From JAAYJR01 sp964540755 (GTDB taxonomy: Bacteria; Bacteroidota; Bacteroidia; Bacteroidales; Prolixibacteraceae), in the NCBI GenBank assembly GCA_964540755.1, contig CAZIOB010000062.1, forward strand, positions 1 to 64,000: 64,000 nt of DNA, given 5' to 3'. The notes under the pieces were generated by a model. It saw only the letters and a program-made list of their open reading frames with translations, had not been told where the DNA came from and ran no database searches. The translations under genes were made by a program, and so were the position numbers. Below are positions 46,156-55,492 of this stretch, piece after piece. Positions within the stretch are counted from its first letter, which is position 1, and each line of letters opens with the position of its first letter.

Positions 46156-46813
46156 AGCCCGATTTACCTTTTATCTTCTCACCGTACTTGCCAACCTTCT
46201 TCCTTAGCCTGGCTATATTAACATCAACGTTTCTTTCAGTAACAATAACATCATCTTTCCAAATACGCTTCAATATTTCTTCACGACTAATATACTGATC
46301 ACTGTTCTTAAGCAACAAGGCAAGTATCTCAAACTCTTTACGTGTAAGATTGATATTTTTACCTCCAATTGATATCTCTTTTTTCTTAAGGTCAACTTTC
46401 AAATCTTCATGATAAATAAAATTTTTTTCATCCTTTGCTTTATCTCCTCTTTTTAAGATTGCCTTAATCCGTGCAATTACCTCTTTTATTGAAAACGGCT
46501 TTGAAATATAATCATCACCGCCAACATTAAATCCTGTAAGCAGATCATTTTCACCCTCCTTTGCAGTGAGAAAAATTATTGGCACTGCCAGTTTCTTCTC
46601 TTTTCGAATTACGTTTGCCACTTTGAATCCTGAAATACCTCCCATCATCACATCCAGTAAAATTAGATCAAATTCCTCCAGAGGCTTCTTAAGGGCCTCC
46701 TCGCCGGAATTAGCTATGTCAATATTAAAACCCTCGCTTTCAAGATTGAACTGCAGGATCTCACAGAGATCCTTTTCATCATCAACAATAAGTATCCGGT
46801 AGTTCCCTTCCAT
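46130..46813 (-). CDS. OmpR/PhoB-family response regulator
   Basis: This 227-aa regulator has a receiver domain with the acidic pair in IVDDEKDL, the phospho-acceptor Asp54 in LILLDVMMGG and a late FLTAKEG with the conserved Lys. Residues from about 130 form a winged-helix DNA-binding domain (ISIGGKNINLTRKEFEILAL and RKKVGKYGEKIKGKSGYGY). It is upstream of, and overlaps, the kinase gene. Its promoter lies in the 163-bp region shared with the chimeric porin gene, where Pho-box-like repeats occur; autoregulation is inferred. Confidence 0.93.
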   Translation of the reverse strand: MEGNYRILIVDDEKDLCEILQFNLESEGFNIDIANSGEEALKKPLEEFDLILLDVMMGGISGFKVANVIRKEKKLAVPIIFLTAKEGENDLLTGFNVGGDDYISKPFSIKEVIARIKAILKRGDKAKDEKNFIYHEDLKVDLKKKEISIGGKNINLTRKEFEILALLLKNSDQYISREEILKRIWKDDVIVTERNVDVNIARLRKKVGKYGEKIKGKSGYGYCFVEK

Positions 46814-46898
46814 TTTTCTTTAATTGTCTGTATGCAAAAATGCTATTAACAAAAAATATCTAATTTTTATTAATCTAATAATATTTGTATATATAGAT

Positions 46899-46906
46899 CA
46901 AAGATA
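46899..46906 (-). promoter_or_regulatory. -7 element of the response regulator gene
   Basis: TATCTTTG on the minus strand, 85 nt before the regulator start and abutting the repeat array at 46907. Confidence 0.45.
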
Positions 46907-46942
46907 TTACAAAACGATTACGAAAATATTAAATGTCATTAA
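46907..46942. promoter_or_regulatory. Pho-box-like array between two divergent promoters
   Basis: ATTAC, ATTAC, ATTAA and ATTAA have their TTA cores at 46907, 46918, 46929 and 46939 (steps 11, 11, 10), each preceded by A. The array ends 3 bp before the -7 element of the porin-like gene. Confidence 0.5.
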
Positions 46943-46944
46943 TA

Positions 46945-46952
46945 TATATTTG
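46945..46952 (+). promoter_or_regulatory. -7 element of the chimeric porin gene
   Basis: TATATTTG ends 24 nt before the ATG at 46977, directly after the repeat array. Confidence 0.5.
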
Positions 46953-46976
46953 TGGCTTTACTATATTTTATTAAAA

Positions 46977-47822
46977 ATGAAATTTGTCCTGATATTACTT
47001 TTTTCGCTTTTAATCAGTACATGCGTTTGTGGGCAGCAGAAAGAGTTTGAACCTTCGGGAGAAACTTTTGCCGTTATTTACACGAACTTTCACAGGGGTA
47101 TTTCAGGAAATGCACTTGATGAGGCAGCCTTTGAACTTGACAGGGGATATCTTGGCTATGCTTATACATTCACTCCTGAACTGTATGCAAAAATAAACCT
47201 GGATGTCGGAAGCCCTGACGATCTCTCACCTTTTTCAAAGATAAGGAGATATGCCTATTTTAAAAATGCATATTTAAGGTATTCCAAAAAGCAGCTGAGT
47301 GTTGAATTTGGATTAATCAGCCTGAAACAGTTTAAACTACAGGAAAATATCTGGGGCAAACGATATTTGAAAAAAAACCTGGCAGATGAATACAGGCTGG
47401 GTTCTTCATTTGCCGGGGGTGTTATTGCAAATTCGATTTTTTTGAACAGCCGTAAAGGGGTGTTACTTGAAGTAACAGACACAGAGCATGACAGTTTTAG
47501 CCAGTGGAAAAACAAAAATCTCGAAATAAAAAATAACCTTTTTTTCAATGTGGCTGCTTCTGACAATGGTCCTATATTCCGGCTAACGGGATTTTTTAAC
47601 TCTGAAATGGCCAATGAATGGGAAAACTACTTTTACTCCGCAGATAATACAATAGAAAATCCTGGGATAGATTCTGAAAATGGTGATTTCGTGCCGAAGG
47701 AAAAAATATCAGGATTGATGAGCGAATATCCTTCCTCCTGGTTTCAGAAAGTCGATTTTAAGGGAGCCTTTGGAGAAGACAACTGGATAGAAGGATGGAC
47801 TTTGCTTTCAGAGGAAAATTAA
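46977..47822 (+). CDS. Chimeric gene: phosphate-porin-like N-terminus joined to beta-helix C-terminus
   Basis: This 281-aa protein starts at the ATG at 46977, with signal peptide KFVLILLFSLLISTCVCGQ; the upstream frame to 46824 lies outside the promoter and is not coding. Residues about 20-145 (ELYAKINLDVGSP, FKNAYLRYSKKQLSVEFG, QENIWGKRYLKKNLADEY) match Bacteroidota OprO/P-like porins. From about residue 149 (IANSIFLNSRKG) the sequence looks like the C-terminal third of a beta-helix lipoprotein and ends with the WFxxVxFxGA...NWxxGW motif. Neither fold is complete, so a disabled fusion product is likely. The promoter and repeat array are intact. Confidence 0.7.
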   Translation: MKFVLILLFSLLISTCVCGQQKEFEPSGETFAVIYTNFHRGISGNALDEAAFELDRGYLGYAYTFTPELYAKINLDVGSPDDLSPFSKIRRYAYFKNAYLRYSKKQLSVEFGLISLKQFKLQENIWGKRYLKKNLADEYRLGSSFAGGVIANSIFLNSRKGVLLEVTDTEHDSFSQWKNKNLEIKNNLFFNVAASDNGPIFRLTGFFNSEMANEWENYFYSADNTIENPGIDSENGDFVPKEKISGLMSEYPSSWFQKVDFKGAFGEDNWIEGWTLLSEEN

Positions 47823-47874
47823 TTTAATGTTAACTTTCTCATATACAATTTATTGTCTGAATCATTTTTCATGA

Positions 47875-47889
47875 ATTGTTGTCAACAAT
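47875..47889. repeat. 15-bp palindrome downstream of the chimeric gene
   Basis: Arms ATTGTTG and CAACAAT flank a single T. No T-run follows, so it is not a typical terminator. Confidence 0.25.
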
Positions 47890-48014
47890 CCTTCTTCTCA
47901 ATCTCACAGCCTAAGATACTGTCCTGTAACTGCTCTATTACGCAAATTACCATGACAAATGGTCACAACAGGCAATTTGGAATTATGAGAAATCCCGGGC
48001 AAAAAAATTCTGTT

Positions 48015-50285
48015 TCATGATTTCGCCTCGTAGGTAACCGAAATAAAATCCCTGTATGCTTTTATCAGGTTTATGGCATGGAGCAGCATATTTTTTGTTT
48101 CTGTAAGTGTATTAAAAAACAAAATCGAATTTCTGGTGCTAACATTTTTTAATTTAATCCTCTTAATTTGTGCTACTTCCATTTCCTCAAGCGTCTGTAA
48201 TATTGCATCCCGCCTTTTAATAAGATCATCGATCTTTCCGAATTTCTCCTCCTCTACAATCTCAAAGGCAAAGGTAAACAGATCATCGATTTCTTTCCGG
48301 AGTTTAGTCAGTTCATCATTCTGAACCTTAATAAAAGGTTTATGATGATTATTAATATGTTCATAAAGAGGCTCAACCAGGAAATTCAGTGAATGAGCCA
48401 TCTCTCTCTGATAATCGACTACCTGTACATAAAAATGACCGGAATCGATATTATCTTCGATTTTAGTCAAAACATTCAGTACTTTGTTTTTCTTTTTCTT
48501 AGATTTTATGTTAAAATCATTTTTAATATTAACAGAACCTTTCAGTTTTGACCGGCTTTCATTTGTAAAACCCTTTATGCTTTCGGAAAAAATTTCATTT
48601 GCCAGGCTGAATGTTTTTGATACCTGTTTTTTACATTTTTCCAAAACTTTGTCAGTCTCATCCTTTTCCGTAATTGTTTCCTCATCTTCCTCCAGGTCTG
48701 TTCTTCTCTTTTTCTTAAAGAAAATATGTGTGCGTATAACCATATAAACAGCTATGGCAATAAAGACAAAAACCATGAACCTTCCACCCACTAATATTAT
48801 CAAAGCGATCAGTCCCGACACGGTAAAAGCAATAAAAGCAGTTAAAAACCATCCACCTATAACTGCAAACACACCCGATACACGGTAAACAGCACTTTCA
48901 CGGTCCCATGCCCTGTCGGCAAGTGAAGTTCCCATTGCTACCATAAAAGTGACATAAGTTGTTGATAATGGCAATTTCAGGGAAGTTCCAAAAGCAATTA
49001 AAATACTCGCAACGACAAGATTCACAGATGCCCTGATTTTATCAAAAGCAGGGGCATCAGAATCATCCTGTGGGTTAAATAGAAGAGGCTTAAATTTTCT
49101 CTGAATCGAATAGTTAACTCTGAAGGGCAGAACTTTGGCAATTAAGTCGTTGAATTTAACTGTATTCCTGACCATCAATCGTGCTATAAAAGATGAACCG
49201 AATCTTTCAATTCCCTCCGACTGGCGGCCGAGATTGATTTCAGTTTCAGTAACTGAATGGGCTTTTTTGGAAGTTATTAAGGTTATTACCATCACTAATC
49301 CTGAAATAAGTAGCATATATACAGGCGTTGCACTCTTGTCCCGCAGCATCTCCATGGAAAAGGTATCGGGTGAAATACCGCCTGAGGCTGACCATGCCTG
49401 GAAAGATTTAAATCCTGCAACAGGCACTCCTATAAAATTCACCAGGTCATTTCCCGCAAAAGCCATTGCCAGGGCAAATGTCCCCACCAATACAATTAAT
49501 TTCAGAATATTAATCTTGAATATCCATCTTAATAACTGAAAAATAATAGTCCAGAATGCCAGGCTGTAAAGTAAAATTATTTGCGTATGTGTAACGACCC
49601 ATTCACCGAGTTTCTGGCCCCCGGCAACTTCCAGTTCCGAAAATGATGATCCTTTCATCCCCTTTATCAGGATGAAATGGGTAATCGCAGTAATAGCCAC
49701 ACTTCCGAAAATAGATCCAAAATATTTCATCGGCTTTTGATAATCAAAAGAGAAAATCAGTCGCGCAACATACTGAACCAAAGCGCCAATAGTAAATGCA
49801 ATAATTACTGAAAGTAAAATTCCTGCGATTATTGCAAGCGCTTTTTCAGAATTAATATAATGTGCTAACCCGCCTAATGATTCCCCCTGTCTGACAATCT
49901 TTACAAGAGATACCGCAACAGCCGATCCCAACAATTCAAATACTATTGAAACGGTTGTTGAGGTAGGCATTGCAAAAGTATTGAACATATCCAACAGAAT
50001 AACATCCGTAATCATCACTGCCAGAAAAATTACCATAATCTCCGAAAAAACGAACATGTCGGGATGAAAGATCCCTTTACGGGCAACTTCCATCATCCCA
50101 CTGGAAAAAGTTGCTCCTAAAAGGACCCCGGCTCCCGCCATAATAAAGATAAGCCACTTTGGCGCTGCTTTGGAACCAAAAGCTGAATTTAAAAAATTAA
50201 CGGCATCATTGCTCACTCCGACTACTAAATCCGAAATAGCCAATGCAAAAAGGATTACTACAACAATAAGATAGAAATTCTCCAT
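48015..50285 (-). CDS. Pit/PHO4-family inorganic phosphate transporter with C-terminal PhoU-like helical domain
   Basis: This 756-aa protein is a low-affinity phosphate:cation symporter. The duplicated PHO4 signature is seen as GVSNDAVNFLNSAFGS near the start and AFAGNDLVNFIGVPVAG in the second repeat. Residues about 400-510 complete the membrane domain (GTSLKLPLSTTYVTFMVAMG). Residues about 545-756 are a helical, charged domain that resembles PhoU, common in Bacteroidota Pit proteins. It is divergent from the second PhoR-like kinase and probably regulated by it. Confidence 0.92.
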   Translation of the reverse strand: MENFYLIVVVILFALAISDLVVGVSNDAVNFLNSAFGSKAAPKWLIFIMAGAGVLLGATFSSGMMEVARKGIFHPDMFVFSEIMVIFLAVMITDVILLDMFNTFAMPTSTTVSIVFELLGSAVAVSLVKIVRQGESLGGLAHYINSEKALAIIAGILLSVIIAFTIGALVQYVARLIFSFDYQKPMKYFGSIFGSVAITAITHFILIKGMKGSSFSELEVAGGQKLGEWVVTHTQIILLYSLAFWTIIFQLLRWIFKINILKLIVLVGTFALAMAFAGNDLVNFIGVPVAGFKSFQAWSASGGISPDTFSMEMLRDKSATPVYMLLISGLVMVITLITSKKAHSVTETEINLGRQSEGIERFGSSFIARLMVRNTVKFNDLIAKVLPFRVNYSIQRKFKPLLFNPQDDSDAPAFDKIRASVNLVVASILIAFGTSLKLPLSTTYVTFMVAMGTSLADRAWDRESAVYRVSGVFAVIGGWFLTAFIAFTVSGLIALIILVGGRFMVFVFIAIAVYMVIRTHIFFKKKRRTDLEEDEETITEKDETDKVLEKCKKQVSKTFSLANEIFSESIKGFTNESRSKLKGSVNIKNDFNIKSKKKKNKVLNVLTKIEDNIDSGHFYVQVVDYQREMAHSLNFLVEPLYEHINNHHKPFIKVQNDELTKLRKEIDDLFTFAFEIVEEEKFGKIDDLIKRRDAILQTLEEMEVAQIKRIKLKNVSTRNSILFFNTLTETKNMLLHAINLIKAYRDFISVTYEAKS

Positions 50286-50345
50286 TTTTAATAATTAAGG
50301 AAAAATAATTAAATGCGAAATAAACTTTTATGATCAACTAAAATA

Positions 50346-50389
50346 TTAAAAAATCATTAACTAACCATAAATTTACTGTTAATCAGTAA
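50346..50389. promoter_or_regulatory. Candidate phosphate-control region between pit and the second kinase
   Basis: TTAA at 50346, 50357 and 50379 fall on an 11-bp grid with a degenerate unit at 50368. TTACTG (50373-50378) and CAGTAA (50384-50389) make a perfect inverted repeat with a 5-bp spacer, 15 bp before the -7 element at 50405. Confidence 0.35.
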
Positions 50390-50404
50390 CAAGTATATTT
50401 TTCA

Positions 50405-50412
50405 TAAATTTG
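50405..50412 (+). promoter_or_regulatory. -7 element of the second histidine kinase gene
   Basis: TAAATTTG, 59 nt before the ATG at 50472. Confidence 0.45.
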
Positions 50413-50471
50413 GCATGTAAAACTCAATGACTTTAATTGATTTATTAAGAGATAATTAAAAAATTTTAATT

Positions 50472-51515
50472 ATGAAAACATACTCTTCCAGGCAATTAAC
50501 AATATATATATCAGCAATTTTAACTTCACTTGCTGCCCTGCTGTTGATATTGACATGGAAATTTTCACCCGGCACAGTAGTTTTAACGCTGTTCATTACA
50601 GGATTTTTTCTGATCTCCTTTTTTTACGTGCAATATATAATTAATAAATATATTTCAGATAAAATCAGGCCTGTATATAAAACTATCAAGGATCTTCCTC
50701 TCAGCAGAAAAAAAATGGAAGAAAAATCGTCTGATTCTACCAATCTGCTTTCCAATGTAAAATTTGAAGTTGAAGAATGGGCAAAAACACAATTAAAAGA
50801 AATTGAAAGATTAAAATATCTTGAACATTACAGAAAAGAATTTGTTGGCAATGTTTCACATGAATTAAAAACACCCATTTTCAATATCCAGGGATACATA
50901 CTCACCCTGCTGGAAGGGGGTATAGATGATCCCAAAATTAATGTCCTTTATTTAAAAAGGACTGAAAAGAGTGTTGACCGGATGATTTCTATTGTTAATG
51001 ATCTTGAATCGATAACAAAACTGGAATCGGGCGAACTTAAACTGCGGATGACAAATTTTGATATTGTAAAAGCTGTTCAGGAGGTTATAGAAATGGAGCA
51101 GTGGCAGGCTGAAGAAAGGGATATTGCCCTGGAAATCATAAATAAGCCTTCAAAACCCGTTTTAGTAAGAGCAGACAGGAACCGGATCCTGGAAGTATTG
51201 ACCAATCTGATAGTAAATGGTATAAAATATGGAAAGAAGTCGGGATTCGTCCACATCTCCTTTCATGACCTGGAAGAAAATATTATCGTGGAAGTTACTG
51301 ACAATGGTATAGGAATTGAAAAAAAATACCTGCCCCGTATTTTTGAAAGATTTTATCGGATTGATAAATCCAGATCAAGAGAACAGGGTGGTACCGGTCT
51401 CGGACTTTCTATCGTAAAACATATAATCGAAGCTCATAATCAATCGATTAATGTCAGAAGCGTTCTTGATCAGGGAACGACATTCAATTTCACACTGGAA
51501 AAAGCAAAGTCATAA
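50472..51515 (+). CDS. PhoR-like sensor histidine kinase, minimal form
   Basis: This 347-aa kinase has two close transmembrane helices (about 10-29 and 35-57) with almost no periplasmic loop, so it cannot bind an external ligand directly; sensing through a partner is inferred. HisKA His130 lies in GNVSHELKTPIFNIQGY. The HATPase shows NLIVNGIKYGKKSG, DNGIGIEKKYL and GGTGLGLSIVKHII. This compact layout matches Bacteroidota PhoR, which lies beside PhoB and phosphate uptake genes. The response regulator follows after 105 bp. Confidence 0.93.
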   Translation: MKTYSSRQLTIYISAILTSLAALLLILTWKFSPGTVVLTLFITGFFLISFFYVQYIINKYISDKIRPVYKTIKDLPLSRKKMEEKSSDSTNLLSNVKFEVEEWAKTQLKEIERLKYLEHYRKEFVGNVSHELKTPIFNIQGYILTLLEGGIDDPKINVLYLKRTEKSVDRMISIVNDLESITKLESGELKLRMTNFDIVKAVQEVIEMEQWQAEERDIALEIINKPSKPVLVRADRNRILEVLTNLIVNGIKYGKKSGFVHISFHDLEENIIVEVTDNGIGIEKKYLPRIFERFYRIDKSRSREQGGTGLGLSIVKHIIEAHNQSINVRSVLDQGTTFNFTLEKAKS

Positions 51516-51620
51516 AAAAGTAATTTATGATTTATGTTTGTTATTTTTATTATTTTTAATGGTTTGTTCACGCTTACAAGCAAAATAATATATAATTAAA
51601 GAACTGAAATACTTTATCAG

Positions 51621-52319
51621 ATGAACGAAAACATATTTAAAATAATGCTGGTTGACGATGAAATAGACATCCTTGAATTTCTCAGCTATAATTTGGAAAA
51701 AGAGGGATATAAAGTTTATACAGCTACTAACGGAAATGATGCCATTCAACTCGCAGAAAAACATCAGCCTCATCTTATTCTTCTGGATGTGATGATGCCT
51801 GAGATGGATGGAATTACAGCATGCGAAGAGATACGGAAAATCCCGTCCCTGAACAATACACTTATTGCTTTTCTTACAGCCCGGGGTGAGGATTATTCCC
51901 AGATTGCGGGATTTGAAGCGGGCGCTGATGATTATATAACTAAACCCATAAGACCCAAAGTATTGATAAGTCGTGTAAAAGCATTGCTGAAACGTTCCGG
52001 CGAAAGCGGGCCTGTTTCATTTGCAGAAGACTCAGGAACCCTTAGTATCGGGAACTTAATCATTGATAAAGAACGTTACCTTATACGGATAGACGATGAG
52101 GAGATGATACTCCCGCGGAAAGAATTTGAGCTGTTATCTTTACTTGTTTCAAAGCCTTCCAAGGTATTTACCAGGGAAGAAATTTATTCATCGGTCTGGG
52201 GAGAAAATGTAGTTGTTGGCGATCGTACAATAGATGTTCATATCCGTAAATTACGCGAAAAAATAGGCAATGACCACATTAAAACACTTAAGGGAGTAGG
52301 CTACAAATTTGTAAAATAG
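51621..52319 (+). CDS. PhoB-like response regulator
   Basis: This 232-aa OmpR-family regulator has a receiver with MLVDDEIDI, phospho-acceptor Asp56 in LILLDVMMPEMDG and a conserved Lys in DDYITKPIRP. The winged-helix effector domain starts near residue 135 and ends with RTIDVHIRKLREKIG and TLKGVGYKFVK. It is the partner of the kinase just upstream. As one of two OmpR-type regulators in 6 kb, it is the better PhoB candidate because its kinase is PhoR-like and adjacent to the Pit transporter. Confidence 0.94.
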   Translation: MNENIFKIMLVDDEIDILEFLSYNLEKEGYKVYTATNGNDAIQLAEKHQPHLILLDVMMPEMDGITACEEIRKIPSLNNTLIAFLTARGEDYSQIAGFEAGADDYITKPIRPKVLISRVKALLKRSGESGPVSFAEDSGTLSIGNLIIDKERYLIRIDDEEMILPRKEFELLSLLVSKPSKVFTREEIYSSVWGENVVVGDRTIDVHIRKLREKIGNDHIKTLKGVGYKFVK

Positions 52320-52419
52320 AAAAAACCGGACTAAAAATCTGTTAATAAAAATAAATCCTCACATAAACAGGGGATATCTCAGGAATATATACCCAATGCA
52401 CGACAAATCAATTATAAAA

Positions 52420-53877
52420 TCATAACTTTTTTCTCAGGCGGGCTACAGGGATATTAAGTTGCTCACGATATTTAGCAACTGTACGCCGTGCAATATTATA
52501 GGATTTTTCTTTTAGTATCCGCGCCAGTTTTTCATCGGTCAATGGTTTATGCTTATCTTCTTTATCTATACACTCCTGAAGTATTTTCTTTATTTCCCTG
52601 GTAGAAACCTCTTCTCCTCCTGATTTTTGCAACCCTTCAGAAAAAAAATATTTAAGGGGAAATATACCGAAATGGGTTTGTATATATTTACTGTTTGAAA
52701 CCCGTGATATGGTAGATATGTCAAGCCCTGTTCTCTGAGCGATATCCTTTAGTATCATGGGCCGTAATTTAGTCTCATCCCCGTCCTTAAAATATTCTTT
52801 CTGGAAATTAATTATTTCAGACATTGTCAGCAACAAAGTGTGGTTACGTTGTTTTATTGCATCAATGAACCATCTGGCTGAATCAACCTTCTGTTTCACA
52901 AAAACCAGGGCTTCTTTTTGATCTCTGGATTTTTTTTTGTCCTGCCTGGCCAGGCCGCGCATCATTTCAAGGTATGTATCATTAATTTTCAGATCAGGTA
53001 CATTTTGCTGGTTCAATGAAAGATTCAGTTCTCCCTCATTATTATCAAGTATAAAATCAGGTACAATCGGATAATTCGATTTATTAAGAGGATTGCTGTA
53101 AGAACTGCCTGGTTTGGGATTAAGCTTCAAAATCTGATCGATTCCTTCTTTTAGCTCTTCGTCTGTCAGCTCCAGCTTCTTCTTGATCTTATCATAATGC
53201 TTTCTTGTAAATTCTTCAAAATAATCCTGAACAATTAAATATGCAAGTTTATTTTTTTTTACTTTTTTTCTGTCCAGCTGCAATAAAAGGCATTCCCTCA
53301 AATCACGCGCCCCGACTCCAGGCGGATCAAATGATTGTATCACATCCAGTATTCCTTCAAGTTTTTCCACCTTAACTTCCATATTCATGCTGAAAGCCAG
53401 ATCATCCACAACAGATAACAGATCACGGCGCAGATAGCCGTCTTCATCAATATTGCCAATAATATATTCTGCAAGTCTTCTTTCTTCTTCGGAAAGATTA
53501 ACCATTCCCAACTGATCGATCAGATTTTCATGAAAAGTAACTCCAACAGAAAAGGGAATTTCGGTATATTTATCATCTTTTGAATAATTTTGTGTAGTAG
53601 TTTTATAAGTAGGGATCTCATCCTCTTCATTGATGTAATCATCAAATGAAAACTCTTCATTTTCAATATCAATCTCGTCCTGGTCCAGCTGATTATCCTC
53701 CTGTTCACTATCAACCGGATTTTCATAGTCCATCTCCAATACAGGATTCTCCTCCAACTCTTTTTTTATTCGTTGCTCCAGCTGGATAGTAGGAATCTCC
53801 AAAAGCTTAATCACCTGAATTTGCTGCGGTGAAAGCTTCTGTAGCAACTTTTGTTGTATAGAAAGCTTCTGTTCCAT
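52420..53877 (-). CDS. rpoN: RNA polymerase sigma-54 factor
   Basis: This 485-aa sigma-54 has all three regions. The glutamine/leucine-rich activator-interacting region I is SIQQKLLQKLSPQQIQVIKL. The acidic region II follows. Region III contains the core-binding part, a helix-turn-helix near residues 375-400, and the RpoN box as ARRTVAKYREQLN near the C-terminus. It lies 60 bp after asnS on the same strand with no clear promoter, so it may be read from the asnS promoter. No sigma-54 activator gene is in the window. Confidence 0.97.
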   Translation of the reverse strand: MEQKLSIQQKLLQKLSPQQIQVIKLLEIPTIQLEQRIKKELEENPVLEMDYENPVDSEQEDNQLDQDEIDIENEEFSFDDYINEEDEIPTYKTTTQNYSKDDKYTEIPFSVGVTFHENLIDQLGMVNLSEEERRLAEYIIGNIDEDGYLRRDLLSVVDDLAFSMNMEVKVEKLEGILDVIQSFDPPGVGARDLRECLLLQLDRKKVKKNKLAYLIVQDYFEEFTRKHYDKIKKKLELTDEELKEGIDQILKLNPKPGSSYSNPLNKSNYPIVPDFILDNNEGELNLSLNQQNVPDLKINDTYLEMMRGLARQDKKKSRDQKEALVFVKQKVDSARWFIDAIKQRNHTLLLTMSEIINFQKEYFKDGDETKLRPMILKDIAQRTGLDISTISRVSNSKYIQTHFGIFPLKYFFSEGLQKSGGEEVSTREIKKILQECIDKEDKHKPLTDEKLARILKEKSYNIARRTVAKYREQLNIPVARLRKKL

Positions 53878-53937
53878 ATCCTATTCTCAAGACTATGTAA
53901 ATTTACTACTTTTTCAAAGTAGTTCAACCATTCGTTC

Positions 53938-55374
53938 CTAGAATTCTGCATTCTTAGGTGTCCGTGGAAATGCAATAACATCACGGATATTCCCCATTCC
54001 TGTAACAAACAGCATAAACCGTTCAAAACCCAGTCCGAAGCCACTGTGAACCACACTCCCAAACCTCCTGGTATCAAGGTACCACCACATCTCCTCAGAA
54101 GGTATATTCATCTCCTTCATTCGCACTTCCAGTTTCTCCAGGTTCTCTTCACGCTGTGAACCGCCAATTATCTCACCGATCTGGGGAAAGAGGACATCCA
54201 TTGCCCTGACTGTTTTATTATCATCATTTTGCTTCATATAAAAAGCCTTTATTGTTTTCGGATAATCTGTTATAATAACCGGACAATTAAAATGTTTTTC
54301 CACAAGATACCGTTCATGCTCGCTTTGCAAATCAACCCCCCAGTCAACCGGGAATTCAAACTTTTTCTTTTTGTATGGTTTTGAATTTTTCAATATTTCA
54401 ATTGCATTAGTATATGTAATACGAACAAACTGACTTTCAAGAACAAATTTTAATTTTTCGATCAGGCCCATTGATCTTTGCTCTTTAGGTTTATTCTTTT
54501 CCTCCTGTTCAAGTCGTTTTGCCAAAAAATCAAGATCATCCGCACAGTTATTAAGGATATAACTAATTAAATACTTGACAAATTCTTCAGCAAGGTCCAT
54601 ATTATCTTTTAGATCATAAAAAGCCATTTCCGGCTCAATCATCCAGAATTCAGCAAGATGACGTGTAGTATTAGAATTCTCTGCACGAAAAGTTGGCCCG
54701 AATGTATAAACCTCTCCCAACGCCAGAGCCCCCAATTCACCTTCCAACTGTCCTGAAACAGTAAGATTTGTCGGTTTACCGAAAAAATCCACACTATAAT
54801 CAATTTTCCCGTCCTCGGTAACAGGCGGTTTTAACAAATCAATCGTAGTAACCCTGAACATCTGTCCCGCCCCCTCAGCATCGCTGGCAGTAATTATCGG
54901 GGTATGCAAATAATAGAATCCTTTTTCATTGAAATATTTATGTATTGAGTATGCCAGGGCATGGCGAATCCGAAAGACAGCCCCGAATGTGCTTGTCCTG
55001 AATCTCAGGTGCGCATTTTCCCGCAGGAATTCCAGTGAATGTTTCTTGGGCTGAATGGGATATTTATCAGGATCAGCAGAACCGAGAATATCAATTATCT
55101 CTGCTTCCAGTTCTACATTCTGACCGGTACCGGGCGACTCCTTAAGAGTCCCCTCAACCGCAACCCCGGCTCCTGTATTTATTCTGTGTAAAAATTCCTC
55201 ACTGAACTTATCAGTATCAGCAACTATTTGTAAATTATGTATTGAAGATCCATCATTTAAAGTAATGAAATTTACGTTTTTGCTGCTTCTCTTTGTCCTG
55301 ACCCATCCCTTTACCAATATTCTGGCCCCGGTTTGCCCATCAAAAATAATGTCTTTTACTTTCGATCTTTTCAT
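53938..55374 (-). CDS. asnS: Asparagine--tRNA ligase
   Basis: This 478-aa class IIb synthetase has the N-terminal OB anticodon-binding domain (GWVRTKRSSKNVNFITLNDG). Motif 2 is FRAENSNTTRHLAEFWMIEPE and motif 3 is SGFGLGFERFMLFVTGMGNI. The combination fits AsnRS rather than AspRS. Its promoter has a -7 element 41 nt upstream. The direct AsnRS route means tRNA-Asn need not be charged by transamidation. Confidence 0.96.
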   Translation of the reverse strand: MKRSKVKDIIFDGQTGARILVKGWVRTKRSSKNVNFITLNDGSSIHNLQIVADTDKFSEEFLHRINTGAGVAVEGTLKESPGTGQNVELEAEIIDILGSADPDKYPIQPKKHSLEFLRENAHLRFRTSTFGAVFRIRHALAYSIHKYFNEKGFYYLHTPIITASDAEGAGQMFRVTTIDLLKPPVTEDGKIDYSVDFFGKPTNLTVSGQLEGELGALALGEVYTFGPTFRAENSNTTRHLAEFWMIEPEMAFYDLKDNMDLAEEFVKYLISYILNNCADDLDFLAKRLEQEEKNKPKEQRSMGLIEKLKFVLESQFVRITYTNAIEILKNSKPYKKKKFEFPVDWGVDLQSEHERYLVEKHFNCPVIITDYPKTIKAFYMKQNDDNKTVRAMDVLFPQIGEIIGGSQREENLEKLEVRMKEMNIPSEEMWWYLDTRRFGSVVHSGFGLGFERFMLFVTGMGNIRDVIAFPRTPKNAEF

Positions 55375-55415
55375 GATCTGTTATTCTTTTTTGCATGTAT
55401 TGATATACAAGGATA

Positions 55416-55423
55416 CAAAAGTA
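55416..55423 (-). promoter_or_regulatory. -7 element of asnS
   Basis: TACTTTTG on the minus strand, 41 nt before the asnS start. Confidence 0.45.
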
Positions 55424-55492
55424 AATGTTTATGATTATTTTCATATGTCAGAGTTTTAAAATTTTCAATTCTTATTGATGAATTAAATCACT

